NCBI RefSeq assembly: GCF_018882415.1
Contig: NZ_JACVOL010000001.1
Coordinates: forward strand, 1,919,850-1,983,849
DNA from: Polynucleobacter sp. 86C-FISCH
GTDB lineage: Bacteria; Pseudomonadota; Gammaproteobacteria; Burkholderiales; Burkholderiaceae
Reading direction: 5' to 3'
Length of the DNA: 64,000 bases
Part shown: positions 29,623 to 38,610 of the stretch, in pieces
Layout of the letters: the number at the start of each line of letters is the position of its first letter
Numbering within the stretch: position 1 is the stretch's first letter
Position numbers and translations under genes: made by a program
Notes under the pieces: model-generated
Databases searched by the model: none
What the model was told of the DNA's origin: nothing
Seen by the model: the letters and a program-made list of their open reading frames with translations, nothing else

Positions 29623-30873
29623 ATGACGAAAACACCTATAAATGGCGCTTTAGATGGCGCACATCATGGATCTAACAAGCCATTACCCCTATCAGGAGTG
29701 CGTGTTCTTGACGTAAGTCAAGTAATGGCGGGTCCCTACTGCTGCATGCTCTTGGCTGACCTTGGTGCCGATGTCATCAAAATTGAACCTCCAGGTACTG
29801 GTGACCAAACTCGTGGCGCAATGGGATTCAAGATGAAAGGTTCAGACAGCATGGGCTTTCTGAATATGAATCGCAATAAACGCAGCCTCACTCTCAATCT
29901 CAAAACCGAAGCAGGCAAAAAAGTTTTCTTTGAGTTGGTCAAAACGGCTGATATCTTGGTTGAAAATTACCGTCCAGGCGTGATGAAAAAATTGGGCATT
30001 GACTACCCTTCATTAAAAGCGATTAATCCTGGATTGGTCTATGCCAGCATCTCCGGTTTCGGACAAACGGGTCCTTGGGCTGATCGCCCTGGCTTTGATT
30101 TAATGGCGCAAGCTATGTCTGGCGTTATGAGTGTTACCGGATACCCTGATGGGCCACCAGTCAAAGCTGGCGTACCGGTCGCCGACATTGGCTGCGCATT
30201 GTTTGCAGTCTACGGAATTTTATCTGCTTATATTGGCAAAACTAAAACAGGTGAAGGTCAGTTTATTGATGCCTCACTTTTTGACTCTGCATTGGCATTT
30301 TCTATATGGGATACAGCGCAATACTGGGGCACTGGTGTTGAGCCATATAAACTGGGCACAGCAAATCATATGAGCGCACCCTATCAAGCCATGAAAGCAT
30401 CAGATGGTTATTTTGTGATGGGTGCTACGAATCAAAAATTGTGGAAGCTTCTTTGTGACAAGATTGAGCGTCCAGAACTATTTGAAGATGCACGGTTTAA
30501 AACAAACCCTCTTCGCTTAGCAAATCGCCTAGAACTCGCCGCTGAATTGGAAAAATCATTTGTCAAGAAAACCAGTGATGAATGGGTTGATGCACTTCTG
30601 GCAGCAGGAATACCAGCTGGACCAATCAACACTTACCCAGAGGCATTTGATAGTGAACATGGACGTCATCGAAAGATGCGCATGGAAATTGATCACCCGA
30701 TTGAGGGCAAAGTTCCCAATATAGGCTTTGCCGTCAAGATGAATGGCACTCCTCAGCAGGTTTATCGCCACCCTCCTTTACTGGGCGAACATACCAGCGA
30801 ACTTCTTGCGGAATTGGGTATTGCCGGCGAAGAACTGAAGTCTTTGGAAGCTGGTGGCGCATTTACGGCCTGA
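29623..30873 (+). CDS. CaiB/BaiF family CoA-transferase
   Basis: This is a class III CoA-transferase of 416 residues. It has the family opening LSGVRVLDVSQVMAGPYCCMLLADLGADVIKIEPPGTGDQTR with the catalytic Asp in the ISGFGQTGPWADRPGFDLMAQA region, and the C-terminal HPPLLGEHTSELLAELG. The frame begins at 29569, but the ATG at 29623 removes a Leu-rich stretch that looks untranslated and gives the normal N-terminus. It is divergent from the Bug/hydratase pair and ends in a strong terminator. The acid it activates is unknown; a dicarboxylate would fit the Bug context. Confidence 0.9.
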   Translation: MTKTPINGALDGAHHGSNKPLPLSGVRVLDVSQVMAGPYCCMLLADLGADVIKIEPPGTGDQTRGAMGFKMKGSDSMGFLNMNRNKRSLTLNLKTEAGKKVFFELVKTADILVENYRPGVMKKLGIDYPSLKAINPGLVYASISGFGQTGPWADRPGFDLMAQAMSGVMSVTGYPDGPPVKAGVPVADIGCALFAVYGILSAYIGKTKTGEGQFIDASLFDSALAFSIWDTAQYWGTGVEPYKLGTANHMSAPYQAMKASDGYFVMGATNQKLWKLLCDKIERPELFEDARFKTNPLRLANRLELAAELEKSFVKKTSDEWVDALLAAGIPAGPINTYPEAFDSEHGRHRKMRMEIDHPIEGKVPNIGFAVKMNGTPQQVYRHPPLLGEHTSELLAELGIAGEELKSLEAGGAFTA

Positions 30874-30897
30874 GAAATTCCTCTGTTTCGGATAAAA

Positions 30898-30926
30898 GAA
30901 ATGGGCTCCTAGGAGCCCATTTTTTA
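30898..30926. terminator. bidirectional terminator
   Basis: ATGGGCTCCT (30901-30910) and AGGAGCCCAT (30911-30920) form a perfect palindrome followed by six T on the plus strand; the minus strand has a weaker T run. It lies between the convergent CoA-transferase and alkyl sulfatase genes. Confidence 0.85.
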
Positions 30927-30946
30927 TTACCTACCCGCTGATTGGC

Positions 30947-33046
30947 TTACGCGCCATCAGAATTAGCAATTGGAGGAGCTTCAAACGGATCCTTGCTAGG
31001 TTTGGCTGGTGGTGCTTTAGCCTTGGTGCCAGGCATTAATTCAAAGTCTGGGGTAAAGGTCGTCATAGTGCTACGCAGCTGATCAAAGACTTTACGATCA
31101 CCTTCAAACTTTGCTTTACCTTCGGCCTGAAGTTTTTCAAAGGTAGTTTGACCACCCATGACTTTTTCTAAGTCGCTCCGATTCACAGTGATAGTGAGGT
31201 TTGGATTTTTATCCTGATAACCCTTGATATTGGTCAGCGCAGAATTACTCATCTCCACAACAAACTTCTCACCATTATCTGGAGTGCTTAGATTGATAGT
31301 GAACTTCATGCCGGCAGCTTTTTTACTATCCATGCTGATTGCTAGAGCATTGAGCCACAGCTCTGTAGTCATTGCTCTAATCATGTCAGGACCATTAGTC
31401 TTCGGTGACGCACCAGAAGGCATGCCATGACGCAATTCATATGCAGCACCCAGGAAGCTATTACGTACGCTGGGACTTTCTTTTTGATAACCAATTTGCT
31501 CAAAAATGTCTGCTAGCAAGTCTTTAGCGGCAGAATTGTTAGGTTCTGCATAAACCAACTTGTTCACAATTTCCATCGCTTCGCGATATTTACCCTGCTG
31601 ATAGAGTTGCTTACCCTTTGCCATGATCTTGGCAGAGCCGCCCATCATCTCTACATATAGCGGCGCAGAATCTTTTGGTGACAGAGGAATCAAGGTGGCA
31701 GGATTGGCATCCCAGTAGCCCAAGTAGCGATTGATCACAGCACGACTGTTGTGCTCTTCTGAACCGTGGTAGCTATGCGCTGCCCATTGTTTTTTCAAGC
31801 TCTCAGGCTGTTTGTAGACGTTATGCACTTCATTAATCGTTACGCCATTGTTCGCTAAATGAAGCACCTCGTTATTCAAGTGCGCATAGCTATCACGCTG
31901 AGTGCGCATGACTTCTTGAACACGCTCATTACCCCAACGCGGCCAAGAATGCGAAGCAAACATTACCTGCGCTTCATTGCCATAACGATACAAAGCATTG
32001 TTAATGTTCTTGGACCATGCCAAAGCATCACGCACTAGAGCGCCACGTAATGTGTAGATGTTATGAATGGTGCCAGTAATATTTTCAGCCGCCCAGAATG
32101 CCTTGAACTGCGGGAAATAGGTATTCATCTCGGCCGGTGCTTCTGTTCCTGGTGTATTTTGAAACTCCATCTCTACACCGTCTACAGTCATTTTTTCAAA
32201 TGGCTCATTAATCAAAATGGTTGGCTCAATTAAGCCCAAATTACCGGCTGCAGTATTTTTACCAATCGATTGATCAACGTGACCAAATGGGCTGCGTGGC
32301 AATAAGACGCCATACTGGAAATACAAGCGGCGAGTCATAGCATTACCAGCGTATACGTTCTCTGCTACGGCATGATCCATAAAGCCTGCTGGAGCAATGA
32401 TTTTCACTTTACCGCTCTTCACATCAGCCTCTTCCACTACACCACGAACACCTCCAAAGTGGTCGGCATGTGAATGGGAATACACAACAGCAACGACTGG
32501 GCGCTTGCCTAGTTTTTCATTAACCAACTCCATAGCCGCACTAGCAGTTTCTTTTGAGGTCAATGGGTCAAAGACAATCCAACCAGTATTCGTTTTAACA
32601 AAACTAATATTCGATAAGTCAAAGCCGCGTACTTGATAAATCTTGCCCGGCACTACTTCATATAAGCCATAGCCCATATTGAGAATCGCTTGGCGTTGCA
32701 AGGATGGATGTACGCTATCAAAATCTTTGCCCTGCAAGAGGAATTCGTAACTGCCCATATCCCAAGCAACGTTGCCCGCATCAGCCATAATGGTTTTGTA
32801 GGCTGGCGCTGCCATGAAGCCTCTTTTAGATTCCTCAAAATCCCGCTTATCTTCAAATGGCAGTGTTTTGCGCAAACCATTTTGGAGTTCAACCGTATAG
32901 CTTGATGGCATCTTGCCTTTGGTATCAAAGTGTTTACCTTGCATGGCGCCAGGGTCGGCAACTACACCTCCTCCACCAGCCGCTAAGGCCAAACTAGAAG
33001 TCATAAAAGATGCCAGCAAGGCAATTTGAGAAAGTTTGGTTTTCAT
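30947..33046 (-). CDS. alkyl sulfatase, SdsA1-like, metallo-beta-lactamase fold, exported
   Basis: The 699-residue protein hydrolyses alkyl sulfates such as dodecyl sulfate if it acts like its family. It has a Sec signal (ALLASFMTSSLALAAG), the zinc-binding motif SHSHADHFGG in the N-terminal metallo-beta-lactamase domain (about 120-340), a helical dimerisation domain with YLGYWDANPATLIPLSPKD, and a C-terminal SCP2-like domain (about 560-670) that binds the alkyl chain. A Pro/Ala-rich tail follows. The ATG at 33046 is preferred over one four codons upstream because it opens the signal peptide (MKTKLSQ). It is adjacent to an orphan histidine kinase gene on the same strand. Confidence 0.92.
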   Translation of the reverse strand: MKTKLSQIALLASFMTSSLALAAGGGGVVADPGAMQGKHFDTKGKMPSSYTVELQNGLRKTLPFEDKRDFEESKRGFMAAPAYKTIMADAGNVAWDMGSYEFLLQGKDFDSVHPSLQRQAILNMGYGLYEVVPGKIYQVRGFDLSNISFVKTNTGWIVFDPLTSKETASAAMELVNEKLGKRPVVAVVYSHSHADHFGGVRGVVEEADVKSGKVKIIAPAGFMDHAVAENVYAGNAMTRRLYFQYGVLLPRSPFGHVDQSIGKNTAAGNLGLIEPTILINEPFEKMTVDGVEMEFQNTPGTEAPAEMNTYFPQFKAFWAAENITGTIHNIYTLRGALVRDALAWSKNINNALYRYGNEAQVMFASHSWPRWGNERVQEVMRTQRDSYAHLNNEVLHLANNGVTINEVHNVYKQPESLKKQWAAHSYHGSEEHNSRAVINRYLGYWDANPATLIPLSPKDSAPLYVEMMGGSAKIMAKGKQLYQQGKYREAMEIVNKLVYAEPNNSAAKDLLADIFEQIGYQKESPSVRNSFLGAAYELRHGMPSGASPKTNGPDMIRAMTTELWLNALAISMDSKKAAGMKFTINLSTPDNGEKFVVEMSNSALTNIKGYQDKNPNLTITVNRSDLEKVMGGQTTFEKLQAEGKAKFEGDRKVFDQLRSTMTTFTPDFELMPGTKAKAPPAKPSKDPFEAPPIANSDGA

Positions 33047-33148
33047 ATCTTTGTCCAAATGGGAAATATCTTTAAAAATACCTGTATAACGAATGATATG
33101 GTGCGCTACATCCTAGGCAATTAGCCTAAGAGCTAATAACGACAATAC

Positions 33149-34594
33149 TTAAACCGGGTTGATGTTTGTTGGTAAGCGCACTGCAAACTTGGCGCCACCA
33201 CCAGAGTTGGACTCATATTTAATGGAGCCACCGTGTCGCGTAATGATGTGCTTGCAAAGCCATAGACCCAGACCCATACCGGAAGACTTACTACTAGAAA
33301 GCAGTTCAAATAGTTGCTTCTGGGATGCTTCGGGTATGCCATCGCCGTTGTCTGCAACAGTTAATAAAACACCACCCTCAATGTGTTGAGCATCAATACT
33401 CAACTTTTTAACTCTCTGAGAGGAAGTTACCAAGGCGTCGATTGCGTTATTCACTAAATTTAATAAGACCTGCTGAATCTCTCCGCGGTTAGCCTGAATC
33501 ATTAAATGGGGTTGGACGGTTAACACTATCTGAATCGATTTTGCCGTGATCTCTGGTTTTGCAATACTGAGAACCGCTTCAATTAACTCTGCAAGATCAA
33601 TCTTAGAGGGGCCCACTTTTTCATCAGAAAAAATAGATCTTAAGGAGCGAATGATTCCTGCAGCTCGCTGATTATCAGAAAGTAAGGTTGCGAAAATTTC
33701 CTTCTCAAGAGCCGGATTTAATTGCCCTTCTGAAAGCTTCTTTTGTAAAAATTGAATATTCAGGCTTGACGCACCAAGCGGTTGATTTAATTCATGGGCA
33801 ATAGCAGCAGACAAAGCGCCGGTGCTGGCAGTCTTATTGGCCTTAAGCAATGAGCCTATCAAGGTCTCACGCTCTTTCAGCAACGCTTTAATCTCTTGAT
33901 TTTCTTGGTTTGATCTAAAGTTTGAGAAGGCAATTTGCTCAGCCCAGTAACTACCAATCGCAATATACGAAAGCGTATTCATGACCAATTGAGCTATCGT
34001 AAATAGAATCAGAATTTGTGGAATCTGCTCTACCTGTCTAATGGTTAGCGAACCGACGATGAGAATAGTAAGTCGCCCTAATGCAAAAAATAATTCTGCA
34101 ACGCTGGCATATTGCAAATAGATCAGCTGACTTGAAGGTGATTTTTTTCGCTTGATCCGTACCTCAATAATCTGCCATACATAAAACAATCCAGTTAAGA
34201 CACATATAAATACTGTACGAACCTCGAAAGTCGACTCATTACGCAGCCACTCAAAAACGACTATAAAAAACAAAATGGAGATGGCAAGGGATATTTTTAA
34301 AGGCTTACCCACCTCTCTATTAAGGGATTGACAAAAGAAGGCTTGCAATACTGCAGCTGCATAAAAAAAAGTATTCGCAATGGTGAAATTAAATTCGGGT
34401 CTTGCGATATCTTCAATGGAGACAATGCCCCCTCCAAAAACTAGCAAAGCCAAAACGCTTAGCGTCAGCGAGCTCATCCAATAAATATTCGGACGCGCCA
34501 AATTTTGCGAGCGGTAATAGTGATAAATACCGAAGAGCAAGCCCATCTGAATAATGGCCAATATAAAGAAATAGAGGGCGAGCATGAGCTTCAT
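33149..34594 (-). CDS. membrane-bound sensor histidine kinase (orphan)
   Basis: The 481-residue protein has about seven hydrophobic segments in residues 1-220, then a HisKA-type region with the phosphoacceptor in AAIAHELNQPLGASSLNI and a HATPase domain with the N box NLVNNAIDAL, G1 box DNGDGIP and G2 box SGMGLGLWLCK. The seven-helix sensor has no periplasmic domain of note, so it probably senses within the membrane. No response regulator gene is adjacent. It lies 103 bases upstream of the alkyl sulfatase on the same strand, so a role in sensing membrane-active compounds is possible but unproven. Confidence 0.92.
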   Translation of the reverse strand: MKLMLALYFFILAIIQMGLLFGIYHYYRSQNLARPNIYWMSSLTLSVLALLVFGGGIVSIEDIARPEFNFTIANTFFYAAAVLQAFFCQSLNREVGKPLKISLAISILFFIVVFEWLRNESTFEVRTVFICVLTGLFYVWQIIEVRIKRKKSPSSQLIYLQYASVAELFFALGRLTILIVGSLTIRQVEQIPQILILFTIAQLVMNTLSYIAIGSYWAEQIAFSNFRSNQENQEIKALLKERETLIGSLLKANKTASTGALSAAIAHELNQPLGASSLNIQFLQKKLSEGQLNPALEKEIFATLLSDNQRAAGIIRSLRSIFSDEKVGPSKIDLAELIEAVLSIAKPEITAKSIQIVLTVQPHLMIQANRGEIQQVLLNLVNNAIDALVTSSQRVKKLSIDAQHIEGGVLLTVADNGDGIPEASQKQLFELLSSSKSSGMGLGLWLCKHIITRHGGSIKYESNSGGGAKFAVRLPTNINPV

Positions 34595-34697
34595 AGCCTC
34601 TATGGTACATGTTACTAATTAGTAAGCATTGCCCCAAGGGCTAGCACTTATGTCGCTTAAAATGAATTCCTTCTGATTTTCATTGATAGTTTTTGGC

Positions 34698-35651
34698 ATG
34701 CGCCTTCAATTCACCCCATACCTGTTGGTTGCCCTCTGCCTCATGATTGGCTCTACCAGGGGTGCATACGCACAATCTGCTTTATCTAACGCAGCAAACA
34801 ATTATCTGAAAAAGCGTGCGGATGCCTTCATGACGATTACCGGCTACTCGCTTACACCGGATGTCACAACCGGCTCCCTATCAATCCGCAATAAAGATGG
34901 CGACAACTCTGATTTACAAATGATCTCTTTGGGTGGCGGCGATCGGATAAGTGCTAATTTTCCCCTCTACTTAGAAGGCACTCTTGCGGTTAACCGCTAC
35001 AACCCCACCTTTTCAGATGGCATAGGCAACAGCTCGGTTACCGTTCCCGTCCACTGGAATAGTGTTACCGGTACCGGAGGTGTTGGCTGGGATTTTCCAA
35101 TTACCGATGAATTACGCTTTAGACCAATTGCGAACGTCATGCTTGGGCATTTAGAAAGCGATCTCTCAATCGCCTCTCGCGTAATTGAAAACCGCAAAGG
35201 GGTTGATCTGCAATTTCTGAATGGCGGTCGTATGAACTCCTATGGTTTAGGTGGCTCAGTCATGCTCGACTATGAGAACTACAAACCTAATCAAGAGATT
35301 GATGTGGAATTGCGTTACACCAATATTCCCGTCCAGACTTTTGATAGCTCTACTGCCGTACAAGGATCAGCTGACTCTCAAAGTTTGGCGCTTTGGGCTC
35401 GAAGTCGCATTCCAACGCCCATCACATTATTAGATCGACCTCTGCGTGCAGTCTTTGAGCTCGCCCATACTGAGTTTTTGGGTGACTTACGAGGAGCTCT
35501 AGGATTTAACTCACTCTCCTCGGTAGGCACAGGCATTGAACTGGATCGAAGTGCCTCAGACCCCATATTTAGCCGCGTAAGAGTCGTTTTTCGCTATCAA
35601 TTTGGCCAAAACGTGCACGGTACCTCTATTGGACTAGCTGCCAGCTTCTAA
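34698..35651 (+). CDS. outer-membrane beta-barrel protein (solitary autotransporter-barrel-like)
   Basis: The 317-residue protein begins with a Sec signal peptide ending near GAYAQSA and continues with alternating polar and hydrophobic strands rich in Gly, Ser and Asn. It ends in FRYQFGQNVHGTSIGLAASF, with a C-terminal Phe as expected for outer-membrane barrels. The pattern resembles the solitary outer membrane autotransporter-like barrel family, which lacks a passenger. The frame opens with TTG at 34683, but the ATG at 34698 starts the signal peptide properly. It is divergent from the histidine kinase gene. The function is unknown. Confidence 0.75.
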   Translation: MRLQFTPYLLVALCLMIGSTRGAYAQSALSNAANNYLKKRADAFMTITGYSLTPDVTTGSLSIRNKDGDNSDLQMISLGGGDRISANFPLYLEGTLAVNRYNPTFSDGIGNSSVTVPVHWNSVTGTGGVGWDFPITDELRFRPIANVMLGHLESDLSIASRVIENRKGVDLQFLNGGRMNSYGLGGSVMLDYENYKPNQEIDVELRYTNIPVQTFDSSTAVQGSADSQSLALWARSRIPTPITLLDRPLRAVFELAHTEFLGDLRGALGFNSLSSVGTGIELDRSASDPIFSRVRVVFRYQFGQNVHGTSIGLAASF

Positions 35652-35762
35652 TAAGAGCAATACAATAACTATAGATACTAAAACTAACAAACTAGTATTT
35701 ATACATTGCCGCATCACCTCCGAATGCTGGTGCGCTTTATTTACCTTAAGGATCAAAATATT

Positions 35763-36344
35763 ATGAAAAAAATTATCATCGCTGTTGTTATCGCAGCTAT
35801 CGCGGTCGGCGCCTACTTCATGCTCACAAAACCTAAAGCTCCTGTAGCTGGTGTAGCCGCTCAAGAAGCTGCACTGATCTATGACGGCGAAGTAACTAAG
35901 ATTGATGCCGCAACTCGCACTGTTACCCTCAAAAATCAAGACGGCGAAACTTCTATCGTAGCCGGCCCTGAAGTGAAGAACTTTGCAGAAATTAAAGTTG
36001 GTGACCGTTTTGACGTTGTTTATGAAATGGCTATTGCTGTTGAGTTGGTTAAGGTTAAAAATCCAGGCGCAGTTGGTGAACAAGTTAGCACCAGCACTGT
36101 AACTGCTCCACAAGGTGATAAGCCAGGCATGATCACTACTAATACTGTGACTGCAACTGCTAACGTTGAAGCGATTGATGCAGCTAAAAGCATTGTTTCT
36201 TTAAAAGGTCCTCAAGGAAACATCTTCAAGGTAAAAGTTAAAAATGCTGACCTATTGAAAGATATCGCTGTAAATGATCAAGTTAAAGTGGTTTACACAG
36301 AAGCAATTGCTGCAGTAGTAAGCGCACCAGCTGCGAAGAAGTAA
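35763..36344 (+). CDS. single-pass periplasmic protein with two tandem beta domains
   Basis: The 193-residue protein has an N-terminal hydrophobic segment (KKIIIAVVIAAIAVGAYFML), which is a signal anchor or signal peptide. Two similar units follow: residues about 35-90 (DGEVTKIDAATRTVTLKNQ, DVVYEMAIAVELVK) and about 125-185 (ANVEAIDAAKSIVSLKGPQ, KVVYTEAIAAVV). Each looks like a small beta barrel with a KVGDR/VNDQV turn, so an internal duplication is likely. The ATG at 35763 is chosen because of the AAGGA site upstream and the signal sequence. It stands alone, with a strong terminator. I do not recognise the family; copper-binding CusF-like or OB-like folds are possible. Confidence 0.8.
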   Translation: MKKIIIAVVIAAIAVGAYFMLTKPKAPVAGVAAQEAALIYDGEVTKIDAATRTVTLKNQDGETSIVAGPEVKNFAEIKVGDRFDVVYEMAIAVELVKVKNPGAVGEQVSTSTVTAPQGDKPGMITTNTVTATANVEAIDAAKSIVSLKGPQGNIFKVKVKNADLLKDIAVNDQVKVVYTEAIAAVVSAPAAKK

Positions 36345-36374
36345 TGCAATAGTTCTTTAAGTAACTTTAAAGAC

Positions 36375-36407
36375 AAAAGCCCAGCAAGTAATTGCTGGGC
36401 TTTTTTT
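36375..36407 (+). terminator. intrinsic terminator
   Basis: AAAAGCCCAGCAA (36375-36387) pairs perfectly with TTGCTGGGCTTTT (36392-36404) around a 4-base loop, with seven T at the 3' side. It follows the duplicated-domain gene by 30 bases. Confidence 0.92.
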
Positions 36408-36518
36408 CATTTGACCTCATGAAGTAGATGTCTTTGGATATTAATTTAGTCGCAATATCCATGAAACCTGCATTGGCTTAGCTGCTAGCATCGAATCTCC
36501 CCAAAAAGGTGCGGGGAT

Positions 36519-36532
36519 TTGATCTAAATCAA
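36519..36532. promoter_or_regulatory. FNR/CRP-family operator (TTGAT-N4-ATCAA)
   Basis: TTGATCTAAATCAA matches the FNR/ANR consensus TTGAT-N4-ATCAA in all ten fixed positions. It lies 94 bases upstream of the GH64 gene start. A GAGAAT at about 36561-36566 could be the -10 of an FNR-activated promoter (class II). CRP-like regulators bind related sites, so the exact protein is not settled. Confidence 0.55.
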
Positions 36533-36626
36533 ATCATTCATTGACCTCCTCATCCAACGAGAGAATGATCAAGATTAGCTATAGAGCTAATTTATTGAGC
36601 GTCTGCTCGCCCTAAGGAGAAATCAC

Positions 36627-38153
36627 ATGCATAAAATTAATGAAAATCGCCGCCTTATCCTTAAAGGTGTTGGTGCACTGGGAACTAGCTCTATCTTAAT
36701 TGCCTGCGGTGGCGGCTCCTCGAGCAGCAGCAGCTCTGGAGGATCATCTTCAACTGGTGGAACTTCCTCAAAAGGGACTAGTGCTGCCGTCTGCGCCGGA
36801 TCATCGGCCACAATTCCACTGGTAATTGATGCAAGCGTTGGTGCTACTGGTATTCCAGCATCTGTGCCTATGTATGCATACATAGTAGGCCTAACCGCTG
36901 CGGGCGGAGACACCTACTACCGCTATAACCCAGCCACTGGCCAGAAAAAGCCTGTGGCCATGAATCCAACCGCTGACAACACTAATGCAGCAGGCACATG
37001 TGCCGGCATGACCACTGGAGGTGTTAGCGCGCTGACAAATTGTCCAACCGTTTGGGCCGATTACTCAATCCCCCTTGATCGCAGTTGCGCTACTTTAGTG
37101 GCTGATCTTGCTAGCTTTAACGGAACCAATTTGCCTGGTCTTGGCACAGGCACCAATGCCTTTAGTGGTCGTATTTATATTTCTGTCGGACAACCGCTTC
37201 TCCCATTTACTCCTCTTGCGGGCGTAAATGCAAATCAAACTAGCGGTTTTCCAGCAACAGGCTATACAGCCCCCGCCCTGGCTTCAGGAACTCCTGGCTC
37301 CCTCTGCTTATATGACTGGCTGGAATTTTCATTCGACAGTAATCAAGCGCTCAACATCAATACTACTCAAGTAGATCAATTCGGCTTCCCAATCTCGATG
37401 TCCGCAACGGGTACCGGCATGACTGCTGGAGAACAAGGTGTTCTGAATACAAGCCGCACTGGCATCATGACCAATTTGGCAGGACTATCTAACTCGCTAT
37501 TCAATAGCTCTGTTAGTGTCCCTACTAATGGCGTTAATGCAGACGCATATCCATCCAGTGTTTATACAGCGAATACATTGCGCGCTGTATCACCAAAAAC
37601 GGTTGCCACTTCAAGCGATACCTTCTTTACCAGCACGATTGAAACTTGGTATAACAACTGGGGAACCACCCCTGTAGTTACTTATGACGCATCATCTGGC
37701 TACTATTCAGGAATGGTTGTCGGTGGCGTCCTTTCCTTCAAATCAGGAAATCTAGCAAGCGCCTCAAGTTGGAATAGCGGCGGTAGCGTCGCATTTACTA
37801 ACACCCAAATTACCTCTTATGATGTTTGGCAGTGCGCTAACTCATTAGCAACCGATGGCGCAAGCGCGGCTCAATTAAACGCACAAAAGATGCTTGCTGC
37901 AGCATTTCAACGAGGCACGATGGCTAATGCTAACTATTCATTGAATGACACTAATGGCGCCAGCTTCTCACCACCACTGAGTGGAAACTATACAAGTTCC
38001 ATATCAAATACCTGGGCTCAGAAGTTTCATCAATTTAATACTAATGGTCTTGCTTATGGATTTCCGTATGATGATGTGGGTAGTCTTCAGCCAACCGTTA
38101 CAACTACTTCCGGCACAACATCGCTCACTATTCAAGTAGGATTATTTGCTTAA
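36627..38153 (+). CDS. beta-1,3-glucanase-like (GH64) lipoprotein, probable Tat export
   Basis: The 508-residue protein begins with a twin-arginine-like lipoprotein signal: Arg8-Arg9 in NENRRLILKG and lipobox LIAC with Cys27. A Ser/Gly-rich linker (about 28-52) leads to a large domain that resembles glycoside hydrolase family 64: LYDWLEFSFDSNQALNINTT, QVDQFGFPISM and the terminal FHQFNTNGLAYGFPYDDVG. GH64 enzymes cleave beta-1,3-glucans such as laminarin. A strong AAGGAG ribosome site precedes the ATG. The gene stands alone between terminators, with an FNR-type box upstream. Family assignment is from motif memory; the catalytic pair was not verified. Confidence 0.8.
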   Translation: MHKINENRRLILKGVGALGTSSILIACGGGSSSSSSSGGSSSTGGTSSKGTSAAVCAGSSATIPLVIDASVGATGIPASVPMYAYIVGLTAAGGDTYYRYNPATGQKKPVAMNPTADNTNAAGTCAGMTTGGVSALTNCPTVWADYSIPLDRSCATLVADLASFNGTNLPGLGTGTNAFSGRIYISVGQPLLPFTPLAGVNANQTSGFPATGYTAPALASGTPGSLCLYDWLEFSFDSNQALNINTTQVDQFGFPISMSATGTGMTAGEQGVLNTSRTGIMTNLAGLSNSLFNSSVSVPTNGVNADAYPSSVYTANTLRAVSPKTVATSSDTFFTSTIETWYNNWGTTPVVTYDASSGYYSGMVVGGVLSFKSGNLASASSWNSGGSVAFTNTQITSYDVWQCANSLATDGASAAQLNAQKMLAAAFQRGTMANANYSLNDTNGASFSPPLSGNYTSSISNTWAQKFHQFNTNGLAYGFPYDDVGSLQPTVTTTSGTTSLTIQVGLFA

Positions 38154-38180
38154 TTGCGATCGATTAATTCTGGAGAAATA

Positions 38181-38206
38181 AAAAAGAGGCCTTAGGCCTC
38201 TTTTTT
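38181..38206 (+). terminator. intrinsic terminator after GH64 gene
   Basis: AAAGAGGCC (38183-38191) pairs with GGCCTCTTT (38195-38203) around TTA, followed by further T. It lies 27 bases after the stop. Confidence 0.9.
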
Positions 38207-38610
38207 GTATTTGGCGGAAGAGGTGTCTAGATTTTCCCCCTCCAATGCACTCCACTATTAACTAAAAATCCTTTAGATTTAAGAAGTTAGAAATGTACAA
38301 CGTATCCAACTAGTCCACTCAACGCCACTGAAATCTACGCATTTGTGGTGGGTAGAGTGGTGGGTAGAGATCCAGAGTTTAGGGCCTAGAAGAAGGTAAA
38401 TAAAGAGCTCAACTACGCAAATTATTGGGTTAATCATGAGATCCAATACCCACCCCTACCTATACGCACTAGAGTCTATATTTCAAAGCATTCAAGAGGG
38501 AAAATAACTTTAAGCTTAAATGGGTACCTAGTAATAATCAAGAATTTAACTGCAATTGTGTGCCTGACGTCTGCGCATACATCTTAAAAAGGAGCAAGTA
38601 GCTGGCAAAC
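38207..38610. other. non-coding stretch
   Basis: I see no gene here. The only structure noticed is a 12-base direct tandem repeat, GTGGTGGGTAGA at 38345-38356 and 38357-38368. The stretch marks the change from the compact core to the looser accessory region. Confidence 0.5.

Noticed and set aside
38345..38368. Start of a CRISPR-like or tandem repeat array
   Set aside because: Only two adjacent 12-base units with no spacers; no cas genes in the window.
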